From JAVJQS01 sp040218815 (lineage in GTDB: Bacteria > Bacteroidota > Bacteroidia > Flavobacteriales_E > Vicingaceae), in NCBI GenBank assembly GCA_040218815.1, contig JAVJQS010000011.1:28111-92110 (forward strand): 64,000 nt of DNA, written 5' to 3'. A model generated the notes under the pieces. It was given only the letters and a program-made list of their open reading frames with translations, was not told the DNA's origin and ran no database searches. Both the position numbers and the translations under genes were made by a program. Below, piece after piece: positions 53,791-63,496 of the stretch. Within the stretch, counting starts at the first letter, position 1. Each line of letters begins with the position of its first letter.

Positions 53791-56643
53791 ATGCCTGTAC
53801 AAAGATTAAGTAAAGTTGCCAGAGAGCTTAATGTTGGTATTAGTACCATCGTAGAATTCTTAGATTCTAAAGGAATTGAGATTGATGCGAAGCCAAATAC
53901 CAAAATTGAGCCTGAGGTATATGATGTTTTAAGCGACGAGTTTCAAGAAGAAAAGAGTGCTAAAGAAGAATCTAAGAACGTAAGCATGCCTTCTTCTGAC
54001 CGGGAGAGTGTTTCCATTGAAAAACCTGCTGAGCGAAAGCCAACTGACGAAGACGATGGGGATAGCATACTTATAAAAAATATTCCTGCTGATCAAAAAG
54101 AAGAAGCTGAGGAAGTAATTGAAGCGCCTGCTGCTGAAGAAAAAACGGAAGAAGATACTGCACCAAAAGCAGAAAAGACAGAAGAAAAGTCAGCTGAAGA
54201 AGAAGTTGAAGCAAAAGATAAGGCAAAAGAAGTACAGGCTGAAGAAGCTGACAATAAGCCAAAGATTGAAGCTGTTGAGAAAGATGATGATGGGAAAGTA
54301 AAGGTTTTAGGTAAAATTGATTTAGATTCAATGAACCTAAAAAGTCGACCTGACAACAAATCAAAAAAAGCAGCAGACGAAAAGAAAAAAGCGGAAGCAA
54401 CTAAGGAAAAAGAAGCTGCTGAAGCAAAAGAAAAAGCTTCAAAAGAAGAAAAAACAAAAGAAGAAGCTGAAAAAGCTAAAGAAGAAAAGGCAGCAGCTGA
54501 AAAAGAAGACAATAAACCTAAAGAACACAAAACTTCAGTAAATAAACTTGAAGGTGTTAAGGTGTTGGGAAAAATTGATTTACCAAAAGAGAAAAAGCCA
54601 GTAGCTTCATCATCGCAAGATAAAGAAACTCAAAAACCGAAACGCAAAAGAAGACGAATTGCCGAACCGACAAAAGGCAAAAGAAGAGGAAGTCCAGCAG
54701 CAGGAAAACCAGGCGGAAGAAAAGCAGCTGATCCGGAGTTAACTGACAAGCAAATTCAAGAACAAATTAAAGAAACGCTTGCACGTCTTACTGGCGGTGG
54801 AGGAAAATCCAAAGGCTCAAAATACAGAAAGCAAAAAAGAGATGCAGCTAGTGAGCAGGCAATCAAAGAAGCTGAAGAAGCTGAATTGCAAAAAAGTGTA
54901 TTAAAAGTAACAGAATTTGTTACGGCTAATGAATTAGCTTCGTTGATGAATGTCAATGTAAACGAAGTTATCTCAGCATGTATGACTTTAGGTATGTTCG
55001 TTTCAATAAATCAACGACTTGATGCCGAAACCTTAAGTATTGTAGCTGAAGAGTTTGGTTTTGAAATTGAATTTGTTAAGGCTGAGTCTCAAAACGATGT
55101 TGAAGAAGAAGAAGATAATCCTGAAGATTTAGTAGAACGTTACCCTATAGTAACCGTAATGGGACACGTTGACCACGGTAAAACTTCATTATTAGATCAC
55201 ATTCGTAAAGCAAATGTAATTGCTGGAGAGGCTGGAGGAATTACTCAGCACATAGGCGCCTACAATGTTGAATTATCAAATGATAAGCGCATAACATTTT
55301 TAGATACACCAGGTCACGAAGCTTTTACAGCTATGCGTGCCAGGGGTGCACAAGTAACTGATGTTGCAATTATTGTAATCGCAGCAGATGATAATGTAAT
55401 GCCTCAAACTAAAGAGGCCATTAATCACGCTCAAGCAGCAGGTGTTCCAATTATATTTGCTTTCAATAAAATTGACAGAGAAGGCGCTAATGCTGATAAG
55501 CTGAGAGAAGAATTATCTCAAATGGATATCTTGGTAGAAGACTGGGGTGGTAAATTTCAAAGTCAGGAAGTGTCTGCAAAAACTGGAGCAGGTGTAGAAG
55601 ACCTGTTAGAGAAAGTATTATTAGAGGCTGAAATTCTAGAATTAAAAGCCAATCCTAACCGCAACGCTAAAGGTGTTGTTATAGAATCCGAATTAGATAA
55701 AGGTAGAGGTTATGTTACCACTTTAATTGTTCAAAAAGGAACAATGAAGGTGGGTGATGTAATTTTGGCCGGACCGCACAGTGGACGTGTAAAAGCAATG
55801 TTTAACGAAAGAGGTCAAGATGTTGAGTCAGCAGGGCCATCAATTCCAGTATCTGTGCTTGGATTAAGCGGTGCTCCTAATGCAGGTGATCGCTTTAACA
55901 TTATGGACGATGAGCGTGAAGCTCGAAACATTGCAACTAAACGATTGCAATTACAAAGAGAGCAAGGTACTAGAACTAAGAAACACATTACCTTGGATGA
56001 GATTGGACGAAGAATTGCTATTGGTGATTTCCAAGAATTGAATGTGATTGTTAAAGGTGATGTTGATGGTTCTATTGAAGCACTTTCTGATTCATTATTG
56101 AAACTCTCTACAGAACAAATTCAAGTAAATATTATTCACAAGTCAGTTGGTCAGATTACTGAATCGGACATAATGCTAGCTGCTGCATCTGATGCAATTG
56201 TAATTGGTTTCCAAGTTCGACCATCTGTAAATGCACGGAAAATAGCGGAGCAGGAAGAAATTGATATTAGATTATATTCTATCATTTATGATGCAATTGA
56301 GGAGCTTAAATCTGCAATGGAAGGCATGTTAAAGGCTAAAATTGAAGAAAAAGTAACAGCATCTATAGAAATTAGAGAAACCTTTAAAATTTCTAAAGTT
56401 GGAACCATTGCTGGTTGTATGGTATTAGACGGTAAAGTCAACCGACACAATAAGGTTCGAGTTATCCGAGATGGTATTGTAGTATACACAGGCGAATTAG
56501 GCTCTTTAAAACGTTTTAAAGATGATGTGAAAGAAGTAGCTAAAGGCTATGAGTGTGGATTAAACATCGCTAACTTTAATGACATTAAAGAAGGAGATAT
56601 TGTTGAAGCTTTTGAAGAAGTAGAAGTAAAACAAACACTATAA
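53791..56643 (+). CDS. infB: Translation initiation factor IF-2
   Basis: 950 residues. N-terminal IF2N helix-turn module (PVQRLSKVARELNVGISTIVEFLDSKGIEI), then a long charged low-complexity region (about 55-340, Lys/Glu/Ala rich) that includes the phrase VLGKIDL twice and a basic patch KPKRKRRRIAEPTKGKRRG. A second IF2N-like module (about 370-420) and the GTPase: G1 GHVDHGKTSLLDHIRKANV, G3 DTPGHEAFT, G4 NKID. Domains II, III and IV follow. It positions fMet-tRNA on the 30S subunit. Last gene of rimP-nusA-infB; a terminator follows. Confidence 0.97.
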   Translation: MPVQRLSKVARELNVGISTIVEFLDSKGIEIDAKPNTKIEPEVYDVLSDEFQEEKSAKEESKNVSMPSSDRESVSIEKPAERKPTDEDDGDSILIKNIPADQKEEAEEVIEAPAAEEKTEEDTAPKAEKTEEKSAEEEVEAKDKAKEVQAEEADNKPKIEAVEKDDDGKVKVLGKIDLDSMNLKSRPDNKSKKAADEKKKAEATKEKEAAEAKEKASKEEKTKEEAEKAKEEKAAAEKEDNKPKEHKTSVNKLEGVKVLGKIDLPKEKKPVASSSQDKETQKPKRKRRRIAEPTKGKRRGSPAAGKPGGRKAADPELTDKQIQEQIKETLARLTGGGGKSKGSKYRKQKRDAASEQAIKEAEEAELQKSVLKVTEFVTANELASLMNVNVNEVISACMTLGMFVSINQRLDAETLSIVAEEFGFEIEFVKAESQNDVEEEEDNPEDLVERYPIVTVMGHVDHGKTSLLDHIRKANVIAGEAGGITQHIGAYNVELSNDKRITFLDTPGHEAFTAMRARGAQVTDVAIIVIAADDNVMPQTKEAINHAQAAGVPIIFAFNKIDREGANADKLREELSQMDILVEDWGGKFQSQEVSAKTGAGVEDLLEKVLLEAEILELKANPNRNAKGVVIESELDKGRGYVTTLIVQKGTMKVGDVILAGPHSGRVKAMFNERGQDVESAGPSIPVSVLGLSGAPNAGDRFNIMDDEREARNIATKRLQLQREQGTRTKKHITLDEIGRRIAIGDFQELNVIVKGDVDGSIEALSDSLLKLSTEQIQVNIIHKSVGQITESDIMLAAASDAIVIGFQVRPSVNARKIAEQEEIDIRLYSIIYDAIEELKSAMEGMLKAKIEEKVTASIEIRETFKISKVGTIAGCMVLDGKVNRHNKVRVIRDGIVVYTGELGSLKRFKDDVKEVAKGYECGLNIANFNDIKEGDIVEAFEEVEVKQTL

Positions 56644-56673
56644 GCATTTTTACACCTTATTTTAAACACCTAG

Positions 56674-56700
56674 AAGGAAGCACTATTGCTTCCTTTTTTT
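56674..56700 (+). terminator. Terminator after infB
   Basis: AAGGAAGCA / TGCTTCCTT, loop CTAT, then a run of seven or more T. Confidence 0.85.
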
Positions 56701-56768
56701 ATTGATTATAAAATAAGAGTGAGCATCTAATTTAGCAAGTTCAGAAATTTTATGCTAAAACTTATAAT

Positions 56769-56776
56769 TACCTTTG
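56769..56776 (+). promoter_or_regulatory. -7 promoter box of the amidophosphoribosyltransferase gene
   Basis: TACCTTTG fits TAnnTTTG, 41 bp before the ATG at 56818; -33 element reduced to a TTTT run. Confidence 0.5.
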
Positions 56777-56817
56777 CGGCTATCAAAATAGATAGAACTA
56801 CACCCCTCTTTTAAACT

Positions 56818-58716
56818 ATGAGCGACCAGATAAAACACGAGTGCGGAATTGCATTTATTCGCTTAAAAAAACCGCTTGAATATTATATTGAAAAATATGG
56901 TACTGCAGCCTACGGTTTAAATAAGCTTTACCTCTTGATGGAAAAGCAACATAATCGAGGTCAAGATGGAGCAGGAGTAGCGAACATAAAGCTAGATGTT
57001 GAACCGGGCGAAAGGTATATTAGTCGGCACCGATCAAACGGAAACCAACCCATAAAAGAGATTTTTGAAAAGATCAATGAAAAATTATTAGAAGTCGAGA
57101 GAAAAGACCCTGCTCTGCTGAAAGATGTAAACTATCTGAAAAAGAATGTTGGATTTACTGGTGAAGTTTTATTAGGGCACCTACGTTATGGAACTTTTGG
57201 AAGAAACAGCATTGAGAATTGTCATCCTTTTTTAAGACAAAACAATTGGATGACTAGGAATTTAGTTGTCGCAGGAAACTTTAACCTAACCAATGTAGAT
57301 GAATTATTTGACTTATTGGTAGACCTAGGACAGCACCCAAAAGAGCATTCTGATACAGTAACAGTTCTTGAAAAGATTGGACACTTCTTAGATATGGAGA
57401 ATCAAAAACTCTATAAAAAATATAAATCATCTGGCTATGCAAAGAATGAAATGTCTGACTTGATTGCCAAGAACATGAAGATTCATCGAATTTTGAGAAA
57501 TGCTGCAGAAGATTGGGATGGGGGTTACACTATGGCTGGAATGATGGGACATGGTGACGCATTTGTATTAAGAGACCCCTCGGGCATAAGGCCAGCATTT
57601 TATTATCAAGATGATGAAGTTGTGGTAGTCACTTCTGAACGACCAGCTATACAAACTGCTTTTAACGTAGATATTGAAGACGTTCATGAGTTAGATCCTG
57701 GTCATGCAATAATTATAAAGAAGGATAGCACTGTTCAATTTAAAAAAATCAAGGAACCACTAGAGAAAAAAGCCTGCTCTTTCGAGCGAATTTATTTTTC
57801 AAGAGGAAGTGATAAAGATATTTACAAGGAAAGAAAATCACTCGGAAAGTCCATTGTGCCTGAAATATTAAAAGGGATAGACAATGATGTAAAAAATTCG
57901 GTATTCTCATTCATACCAAACACAGCTGAAACCTCTTTCTATGGAATGGTAAAAGGGGTTGAGGACTATTTGAATGGAGTAAAAATTAATAAAATTCAAT
58001 CCTTAGATAATCCCACTCAAAAGCAACTTTCTGATATCTTGCATATTGGTGCTCGAGTTGAAAAAATTGCGATTAAAGATGCGAAATTGAGGACATTTAT
58101 TACGCAAGATGAAGCAAGAGATGATTTAGTAACACATATCTACGATATTACCTATGGTACTGTTAGAAAAGGAGTTGACAACTTGGTAGTCATAGATGAT
58201 TCTATAGTACGAGGAACTACTTTAAAACAAAGTATTTTAAGAATTTTAGATCGGCTAGGACCAAAAAAGATAGTTATCGCCTCATCAGCACCTCAAATTC
58301 GATTCCCGGATTGTTATGGAATCGATATGGCTAAACTAGGTGATTTTATTGCTTTCCAAGCTGCAATCGAGTTAATTAAAGAACAAGGGAAAGAATCCCT
58401 TATTGAAGACGTTTACAAAAGATGTAAAGCGCAGGAAATGCTTCCAAAAGATCAAATTAGAAATTATGTAAAAGATATTTATGCTCCTTTTAGTGCTAGT
58501 GATATTTCAGCGAAAATTTCTGAGTTATTGACTCCCAAAGAAATAAATGCTGAAGTTCAAATAATTTATCAAACCATTGAAGGCCTGCATAAAGCAATTC
58601 CAAACCATAAAGGTGATTGGTATTTTACAGGAAATTATCCTACTCCTGGTGGCAATAGAGTAGTAAATAAAAGTTTTATTTATTATTTCGAAGGAAGAAA
58701 TGAACGGGCATACTAA
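56818..58716 (+). CDS. Amidophosphoribosyltransferase-type enzyme, long form
   Basis: 632 residues, longer than ordinary PurF (about 470-505). N-terminal glutamine amidotransferase domain: after an eight-residue leader the catalytic Cys9 lies in HECGIAFIRL and would become the N-terminal nucleophile; KQHNRGQDGAGV, GHLRYGTFG and the RDPSGIRPAFYY block follow. C-terminal phosphoribosyltransferase with the PRPP loop LVVIDDSIVRGTTLKQS and ASSAPQIRFPDCYGIDM. It starts de novo purine synthesis by making phosphoribosylamine from PRPP and glutamine. Extra segments lie at about 60-100 and at the C-terminus (570-632). Whether this is the only PurF or a paralogue cannot be told here. Confidence 0.9.
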   Translation: MSDQIKHECGIAFIRLKKPLEYYIEKYGTAAYGLNKLYLLMEKQHNRGQDGAGVANIKLDVEPGERYISRHRSNGNQPIKEIFEKINEKLLEVERKDPALLKDVNYLKKNVGFTGEVLLGHLRYGTFGRNSIENCHPFLRQNNWMTRNLVVAGNFNLTNVDELFDLLVDLGQHPKEHSDTVTVLEKIGHFLDMENQKLYKKYKSSGYAKNEMSDLIAKNMKIHRILRNAAEDWDGGYTMAGMMGHGDAFVLRDPSGIRPAFYYQDDEVVVVTSERPAIQTAFNVDIEDVHELDPGHAIIIKKDSTVQFKKIKEPLEKKACSFERIYFSRGSDKDIYKERKSLGKSIVPEILKGIDNDVKNSVFSFIPNTAETSFYGMVKGVEDYLNGVKINKIQSLDNPTQKQLSDILHIGARVEKIAIKDAKLRTFITQDEARDDLVTHIYDITYGTVRKGVDNLVVIDDSIVRGTTLKQSILRILDRLGPKKIVIASSAPQIRFPDCYGIDMAKLGDFIAFQAAIELIKEQGKESLIEDVYKRCKAQEMLPKDQIRNYVKDIYAPFSASDISAKISELLTPKEINAEVQIIYQTIEGLHKAIPNHKGDWYFTGNYPTPGGNRVVNKSFIYYFEGRNERAY

Positions 58717-58810
58717 TCAGAGTTTGAATCATAAATAACTATAATAAAATAATAGCTACTACTTCTTCACGTTTTTGCTAGTTATAAGGATACTAAGAAC
58801 TAATTTAACC

Positions 58811-58818
58811 TATATTTG
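58811..58818 (+). promoter_or_regulatory. -7 promoter box of dxs
   Basis: TATATTTG fits TAnnTTTG. An in-frame TTG lies inside this box (58816), so the ATG at 58843 is the real start. Confidence 0.5.
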
Positions 58819-58842
58819 TTTCCCTTCATAAGGCAGAAAAAC

Positions 58843-60783
58843 ATGGATTTTAAAGCAGGAAAATTTCTTTCGCAAATTGAGATTCCCCAAGATTTAAGAG
58901 AAAAGCTTGAGGTTTCAGATTTACCCGAATTAACTAAAGAGCTAAGAGATTATATTATAGATGTAGTTTCAGTTAAGGGAGGTCATTTTGGCGCTAGTTT
59001 GGGGGTTGTTGAATTAACTGTAGCCCTGCATTATGTTTTTAATACTCCTTACGATCAATTAGTATGGGATGTCGGACATCAAGCATATGGTCATAAATTA
59101 CTTACAGGAAGAAGGGCAGAATTTCACACCAATAGAGTATATAAAGGGTTAAGCGGTTTTCCAAAGCGGAGCGAAAGTGATTACGATACTTTCGGTGTTG
59201 GACATAGTTCTACTTCTATCTCAGCAGCGTTGGGAATGGCTGTGGGTTCAAGGCTTAATGGTCAAAAAGATAAACAACATATCGCAGTAATTGGTGATGG
59301 CGCCATGACTGCAGGCTTAGCTTTTGAAGGGCTAAACCATGGAGGTGTTGAAGACTCCAACATGCTAGTGGTGCTTAACGACAACTGCATGTCAATTGAT
59401 CCAAACGTTGGAGCCCTAAAAGAATACCTAACTGATATCACCACCTCTCCAACTTATAACAAAGTGAAGGACGAAGTATGGAGTTTATTAGGTAAAATTT
59501 CAAAATTTGGACCTAATGCTCAAGCAATTGTGCAAAAAGTTGAAAGCGGAATTAAATCTGCTATGCTTAAACAAAGCAATATGTTTGAGTCCTTAAACTT
59601 TAGATATTTTGGCCCAATTGATGGTCATGATGTTACGCATTTAGTAGAGGTTTTAAAAGATCTAAAAGAAATTCCAGGTCCTAAAATTCTTCATATTCTC
59701 ACCACTAAGGGCAAAGGGTATGAGTTAGCAGAAAAAGATCAAACAAAGTGGCATGCTCCTGGGATTTTTAATAGAGAAACAGGTGAAATTATCAAGGTAA
59801 CTCCTAAAAGTCCGCAACCGCCTAAATACCAGAATGTTTTTGGTCATTCAATTGTAGAGTTAGCTGAAAAAAACGATAAGATTGTAGGTGTAACTCCTGC
59901 AATGCCTTCTGGTAGCTCCTTAAATATTATGATGGAAGCAATGCCAGATCGCTCCTTTGACGTTGGAATTGCTGAACAACATGCGGTAACCTTTTCGGCA
60001 GGCTTAGCAACTTCTGGGATAGTGCCATTTTGCAACATTTACTCTTCCTTTATGCAACGTGCATATGATCAAGTCATTCACGATGTAGCACTTCAAAAAT
60101 TGCATGTCATTTTTTGTTTGGATAGAGCTGGTGTTGCTGGAGCAGATGGTCCAACTCATCACGGAGCTTATGACTTAGCATATATGCGTTGTATACCAAA
60201 CATGATTGTTTCAGCTCCGATGAACGAAGAAGAGCTTAGAAATTTAATGTTTACTGCTCAAGAAAAGAATCACGGTCCATTTGTAATTCGTTATCCAAGG
60301 GGACAAGGTGTTATGCCTAATTGGAAAACTCCATTTAAGTCAATTAAGATTGGTGAGGGAAGAAAAATCAGATCTGGAAATGATATTGCTATATTATCCA
60401 TCGGACATATTGGAAATTACGCGTTAAAAGCTGCTCAAGATCTTGAAGAAATAGAAAATATTGATGCTGCTCATTATGATATGCGTTTTGTGAAGCCAAT
60501 TGATGAAATTTTACTTCATGAAGTGTTTAGCAAATTCGATAAAATTATTACCGTTGAAGATGGTTGTATTATGGGTGGCTTAGGTAGTGCTATTCTTGAA
60601 TTTATGTCCGATCATGGATATAATTCGAAAGTAATTCGATTGGGTATGCCTGATCGAATTGTAGAGCATGGCACGCAAGATCAACTATATAAAGAATGCA
60701 ACTATGATGTGGAAAGCATTGTTTCTGCAGCTAAGAAATTACTAGCCTCATCAACATCAAGTGAGCAGAAAATATATGGCTAA
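58843..60783 (+). CDS. dxs: 1-deoxy-D-xylulose-5-phosphate synthase
   Basis: 646 residues. Thiamine-diphosphate enzyme that makes DXP from pyruvate and glyceraldehyde-3-phosphate, first step of the MEP isoprenoid pathway. Motifs: GHFGASLGVVELTVALHYVFNTP, ThDP-binding GDGAMTAGLAFEGLNHGG ... NDNCMSI, GPIDGHD, the pyrimidine-domain EQHAVTFSAG, and DRAGVAGADGPTHHGAYDL. An extended frame to TTG 58816 would overlap a promoter box, so ATG 58843 (MDFKAGKFL) is chosen. It feeds the polyprenyl synthase elsewhere in this window. Confidence 0.96.
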   Translation: MDFKAGKFLSQIEIPQDLREKLEVSDLPELTKELRDYIIDVVSVKGGHFGASLGVVELTVALHYVFNTPYDQLVWDVGHQAYGHKLLTGRRAEFHTNRVYKGLSGFPKRSESDYDTFGVGHSSTSISAALGMAVGSRLNGQKDKQHIAVIGDGAMTAGLAFEGLNHGGVEDSNMLVVLNDNCMSIDPNVGALKEYLTDITTSPTYNKVKDEVWSLLGKISKFGPNAQAIVQKVESGIKSAMLKQSNMFESLNFRYFGPIDGHDVTHLVEVLKDLKEIPGPKILHILTTKGKGYELAEKDQTKWHAPGIFNRETGEIIKVTPKSPQPPKYQNVFGHSIVELAEKNDKIVGVTPAMPSGSSLNIMMEAMPDRSFDVGIAEQHAVTFSAGLATSGIVPFCNIYSSFMQRAYDQVIHDVALQKLHVIFCLDRAGVAGADGPTHHGAYDLAYMRCIPNMIVSAPMNEEELRNLMFTAQEKNHGPFVIRYPRGQGVMPNWKTPFKSIKIGEGRKIRSGNDIAILSIGHIGNYALKAAQDLEEIENIDAAHYDMRFVKPIDEILLHEVFSKFDKIITVEDGCIMGGLGSAILEFMSDHGYNSKVIRLGMPDRIVEHGTQDQLYKECNYDVESIVSAAKKLLASSTSSEQKIYG

Positions 60784-60836
60784 GCATTTGACAGTAGAGG
60801 AATAGCTTCGTTTCGTTTATATTTATTGAATATCTA

Positions 60837-60867
60837 TTGTCAATACCACTTACTCAATATATATTTG
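60837..60867 (+). promoter_or_regulatory. Promoter of the 60893 lipoprotein gene
   Basis: TTG (60837-60839), 20 bp, TATATTTG (60860-60867); ATG 25 bp later. Confidence 0.65.
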
Positions 60868-60892
60868 CTTTATAATTAACAAACCTAACTTC

Positions 60893-61432
60893 ATGAAATT
60901 ATTGAATCAGCTAATTATAGCAACAGTTGTATCACTAGCCTTTGCCTGCGGCAATGGGTCAACAAATGAATCTGAAGATGAAAAGCTTAGTGAGAATAAT
61001 TTACAAACTGAGGGAATGAAACAAATTGATCTCAGCGAATATGAACTAAATGCTACCATTTCAGTTCCTGATGAATCAAAAGGAGAAGCTGAAGTTGTTG
61101 CCACAGATTGGGGAAGTATTGTAATAAGTATTTCGGATTGGTATGGTATTGAAATTGTCCCATTTGGGATATCAATTGAAGAAAAAAAAGCTGAATTGAC
61201 AGCAGATTTAGTTTATTCGGTAGAGTATTTAACCGAAGAAGAAAACCTTATCATGTATAAAAAAACAATCGCTGAAAGTGATGTAGATCCAGAGTTTCAC
61301 TTTTTTATGACAACAGAAATTAATGGAGAGCTTGTTGAAGTAAAATCTGCTGGAGATCAAACCTTTACTAAAAAGCAAGTAGAAGCTATGATAAATTCTG
61401 CCAAAACATTAAGTCAAAAAGTAGACGCCTAA
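60893..61432 (+). CDS. Lipoprotein of unknown function
   Basis: 179 residues. Lipoprotein signal with lipobox AFAC (Cys about residue 19) followed by GNGSTNESEDEKLSENN, an acidic/polar linker. The rest (about 45-179) is a single alpha/beta domain with IEIVPFGISIEEKKAELTADLVY and FHFFMTTEINGELVEVKS. No catalytic motif or recognised family. A perfect bidirectional terminator separates it from the convergent universal stress protein gene. Confidence 0.78.
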   Translation: MKLLNQLIIATVVSLAFACGNGSTNESEDEKLSENNLQTEGMKQIDLSEYELNATISVPDESKGEAEVVATDWGSIVISISDWYGIEIVPFGISIEEKKAELTADLVYSVEYLTEEENLIMYKKTIAESDVDPEFHFFMTTEINGELVEVKSAGDQTFTKKQVEAMINSAKTLSQKVDA

Positions 61433-61450
61433 ATTCTACTCCAACCATAA

Positions 61451-61483
61451 ACAATAAAAGCCTCAAATTGAGGCTTTTATTGT
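61451..61483. terminator. Bidirectional terminator, lipoprotein / universal stress protein
   Basis: Perfect 14-bp stem ACAATAAAAGCCTC / GAGGCTTTTATTGT with loop AAATT, serving both convergent genes. Confidence 0.88.
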
Positions 61484-61504
61484 TTTGTCTATTCTTTTCT
61501 TTTG

Positions 61505-62329
61505 TTATCCGAAATGCTCTGGAACAAAACTCTGAGCAGGATTCATAACTATCACTGGAATATTATATTTATTACTCAGAACATCCACTTCATTCCCTCC
61601 TTTAAAAACACCTGGAACGATGCCAGATTCTCCTGAATTTACAATCGCTATAAGATCAGCATTGATATCACTTGAATAATCTAGCATTTGAGGAATGAAA
61701 TTCCCGTGTTCTGGAGCCATCTCAACTTCATATTTTACGCCTCTTTCATCAAAGTAGTGCTTTGCAAAGGTCAACTCACGACTTACTTTAGTTTTTATAA
61801 ACTCATCAGATTCATTGGAAATGAAAATGTGAATAATAGCTCCGAAATGCTTACCTAAACTAGAGGTTACCGATAACTTTGACTTTGTTTCTTGTGAAAA
61901 TTTAATAGGTAAAACAACATCTGTTATTTTTCCAGAAGATTTTTTTGCTTGATTTACAATAAAAGGGATTTTCGATTGACCGATTACTTTGAGTGCATGG
62001 CTTCCAGTTAAGTGCTGTATACCTTTTAAACCGTGAGTACCCATTACAATCAACATCGCATTAATTTCTTCCGCAACCTCGGGAATTCGATCAAAAATAC
62101 TTCCTTTTCTAATTTCGAATTCTACTTCAATACTGTAAGTTTTTGAAGCTACATCTGCTAATTCAGTTAATCTTTTATCGGCACTTTCTTTTGCTTTATC
62201 GCTGGAAACAACATGCAATAAAACAACTTTACCTTTAAAACTTTTTGCAACAGTGGCAGCGTGTGAAATTGCGTTATCTGCAACATCACTAAAATCATGA
62301 GGAACTAAAACCTTGTAAGTGTCATCCAT
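61505..62329 (-). CDS. Universal stress protein with two UspA domains
   Basis: 274 residues, two tandem Usp folds (about 1-140 and 145-274). First domain: KVLVPHDFSDVADNAISHA and the nucleotide-loop-like MLIVMGTHGLKGIQHLTGSHALKVI. Second domain is degenerate (VVLPIKFSQETKSKL; ADLIAIVNSGESGIVPGVFKGGN), lacking a clear ATP loop. Cytoplasmic stress-response or nucleotide-binding role is inferred from the family. Confidence 0.9.
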   Translation of the reverse strand: MDDTYKVLVPHDFSDVADNAISHAATVAKSFKGKVVLLHVVSSDKAKESADKRLTELADVASKTYSIEVEFEIRKGSIFDRIPEVAEEINAMLIVMGTHGLKGIQHLTGSHALKVIGQSKIPFIVNQAKKSSGKITDVVLPIKFSQETKSKLSVTSSLGKHFGAIIHIFISNESDEFIKTKVSRELTFAKHYFDERGVKYEVEMAPEHGNFIPQMLDYSSDINADLIAIVNSGESGIVPGVFKGGNEVDVLSNKYNIPVIVMNPAQSFVPEHFG

Positions 62330-62355
62330 TTTTTGATTGTTTTTGTTATGCTCTT

Positions 62356-62363
62356 CAAATATA
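62356..62363 (-). promoter_or_regulatory. -7 promoter box of the universal stress protein gene
   Basis: Minus-strand TATATTTG, 26 bp before the ATG at 62329. Confidence 0.5.
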
Positions 62364-62491
62364 GAGAATAATCGAAAAAGAGAAAGAAAAACTGAAATTT
62401 ATATCCAAATGTATTTTTTTAAATAAAGAACACTAATTTTTAAGGCAAGCTGCCACTTGATTAATCGCATTAAACAAATAGTTATATAAAA

Positions 62492-62517
62492 AAAGCTCAT
62501 GAAAATTCATGAGCTTT
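62492..62517 (-). terminator. Terminator of the PfkB kinase gene
   Basis: AAAGCTCATG / CATGAGCTTT (inner bases also pair), followed on the minus strand by a U run. Confidence 0.82.
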
Positions 62518-62539
62518 AGTCCTTTTATGTTACTGTTGA

Positions 62540-63472
62540 TTATAAGGTATTCTCCAATTCTATATCAAATTGAGAAAGGTTAACAAACTCTTGAAGCCGT
62601 CTTGAAACTTCTTCTTGATCTAAATCAACCAAACGTTCAGTGCCAAATTTTTCTACAGAAAATGAAGCCAATGCACTGCCATGTATAATTGCTCTTTTCA
62701 TGTTTTCAAAAGAAATGTCATCAGTTTGAGCTAAAAATCCAATAAACCCTCCAGCGAAAGTATCACCAGCACCAGTTGGATCAAATACATCTTCTAGAGG
62801 CAATGCCGGAGCAAAAAATACCTCGTTTTTATGAAACAATAAAGCTCCATGCTCCCCTTTTTTAATAACCAAGTACTTTGGGCCCATTCCCATTATTTTT
62901 TGGGCTGCTTTTACCAAAGAATATTCCCCTGAAAGTTGTCTCGCTTCCTCATCATTAATAGAAAGAACATCAATCAATTTTATGGTTTCTTTTAGCTCAT
63001 CCATAGCAATGTCCATCCAGAAATTCATGGTGTCCATTACAATTAATTTAGGACGTTTATTCAAACGTTCTATCACTGTTTTTTGAACTGCAGGAGCTAA
63101 ATTTCCCAACATCAAATAAGTACAATCTTGATATTCATCTGGAATAATCGGATCAAAATTTTCCAATACATTTAATTGGGTATCGATAGTATCTCGGCTG
63201 TTCATATCGTTGTGATATTTCCCAGACCAAAAGAAAGTTTTTCCTCCTTTTTTTACTTGTAAGCCTTTAGTGTCTACTCCATGCTTTTCTAGCATTTTAA
63301 TGTACTCTTCAGGAAAATCTTCTCCAACTACAGAAACAATGTTTGATTTTTTTAAAAAATTTGAAGCTGCTAATCCGATATAGGTTGCAGCTCCTCCGAG
63401 GATCTTATCTGTTTTCCCAAAAGGTGTTTCAATGGCGTCAAAGGCAACTGTGCCAATTGCAAGTAAACTCAT
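62540..63472 (-). CDS. PfkB-family sugar/nucleoside kinase
   Basis: 310 residues, ribokinase-like fold. The C-terminal PfkB signature with the catalytic aspartate reads DPTGAGDTFAGGFIGFL (about residues 239-255). ILGGAATYIGLAASNF is the N-terminal sugar-binding glycine motif. VLSINDEEARQLSGE and LVIKKGEHGALLF are the nucleotide-side blocks. The exact substrate (ribose, adenosine or a fructose phosphate) cannot be told. A -7 box lies 24 bp upstream of the start. Confidence 0.93.
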   Translation of the reverse strand: MSLLAIGTVAFDAIETPFGKTDKILGGAATYIGLAASNFLKKSNIVSVVGEDFPEEYIKMLEKHGVDTKGLQVKKGGKTFFWSGKYHNDMNSRDTIDTQLNVLENFDPIIPDEYQDCTYLMLGNLAPAVQKTVIERLNKRPKLIVMDTMNFWMDIAMDELKETIKLIDVLSINDEEARQLSGEYSLVKAAQKIMGMGPKYLVIKKGEHGALLFHKNEVFFAPALPLEDVFDPTGAGDTFAGGFIGFLAQTDDISFENMKRAIIHGSALASFSVEKFGTERLVDLDQEEVSRRLQEFVNLSQFDIELENTL

Positions 63473-63496
63473 AAATATTGTCTTTTAATTTTTGCG

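Noticed and set aside
54071..54530. Long antisense frames opposite the infB linker
   Set aside because: Shadow of the Lys/Glu/Ala repeats of IF-2; Ser/Phe/Leu-only composition.
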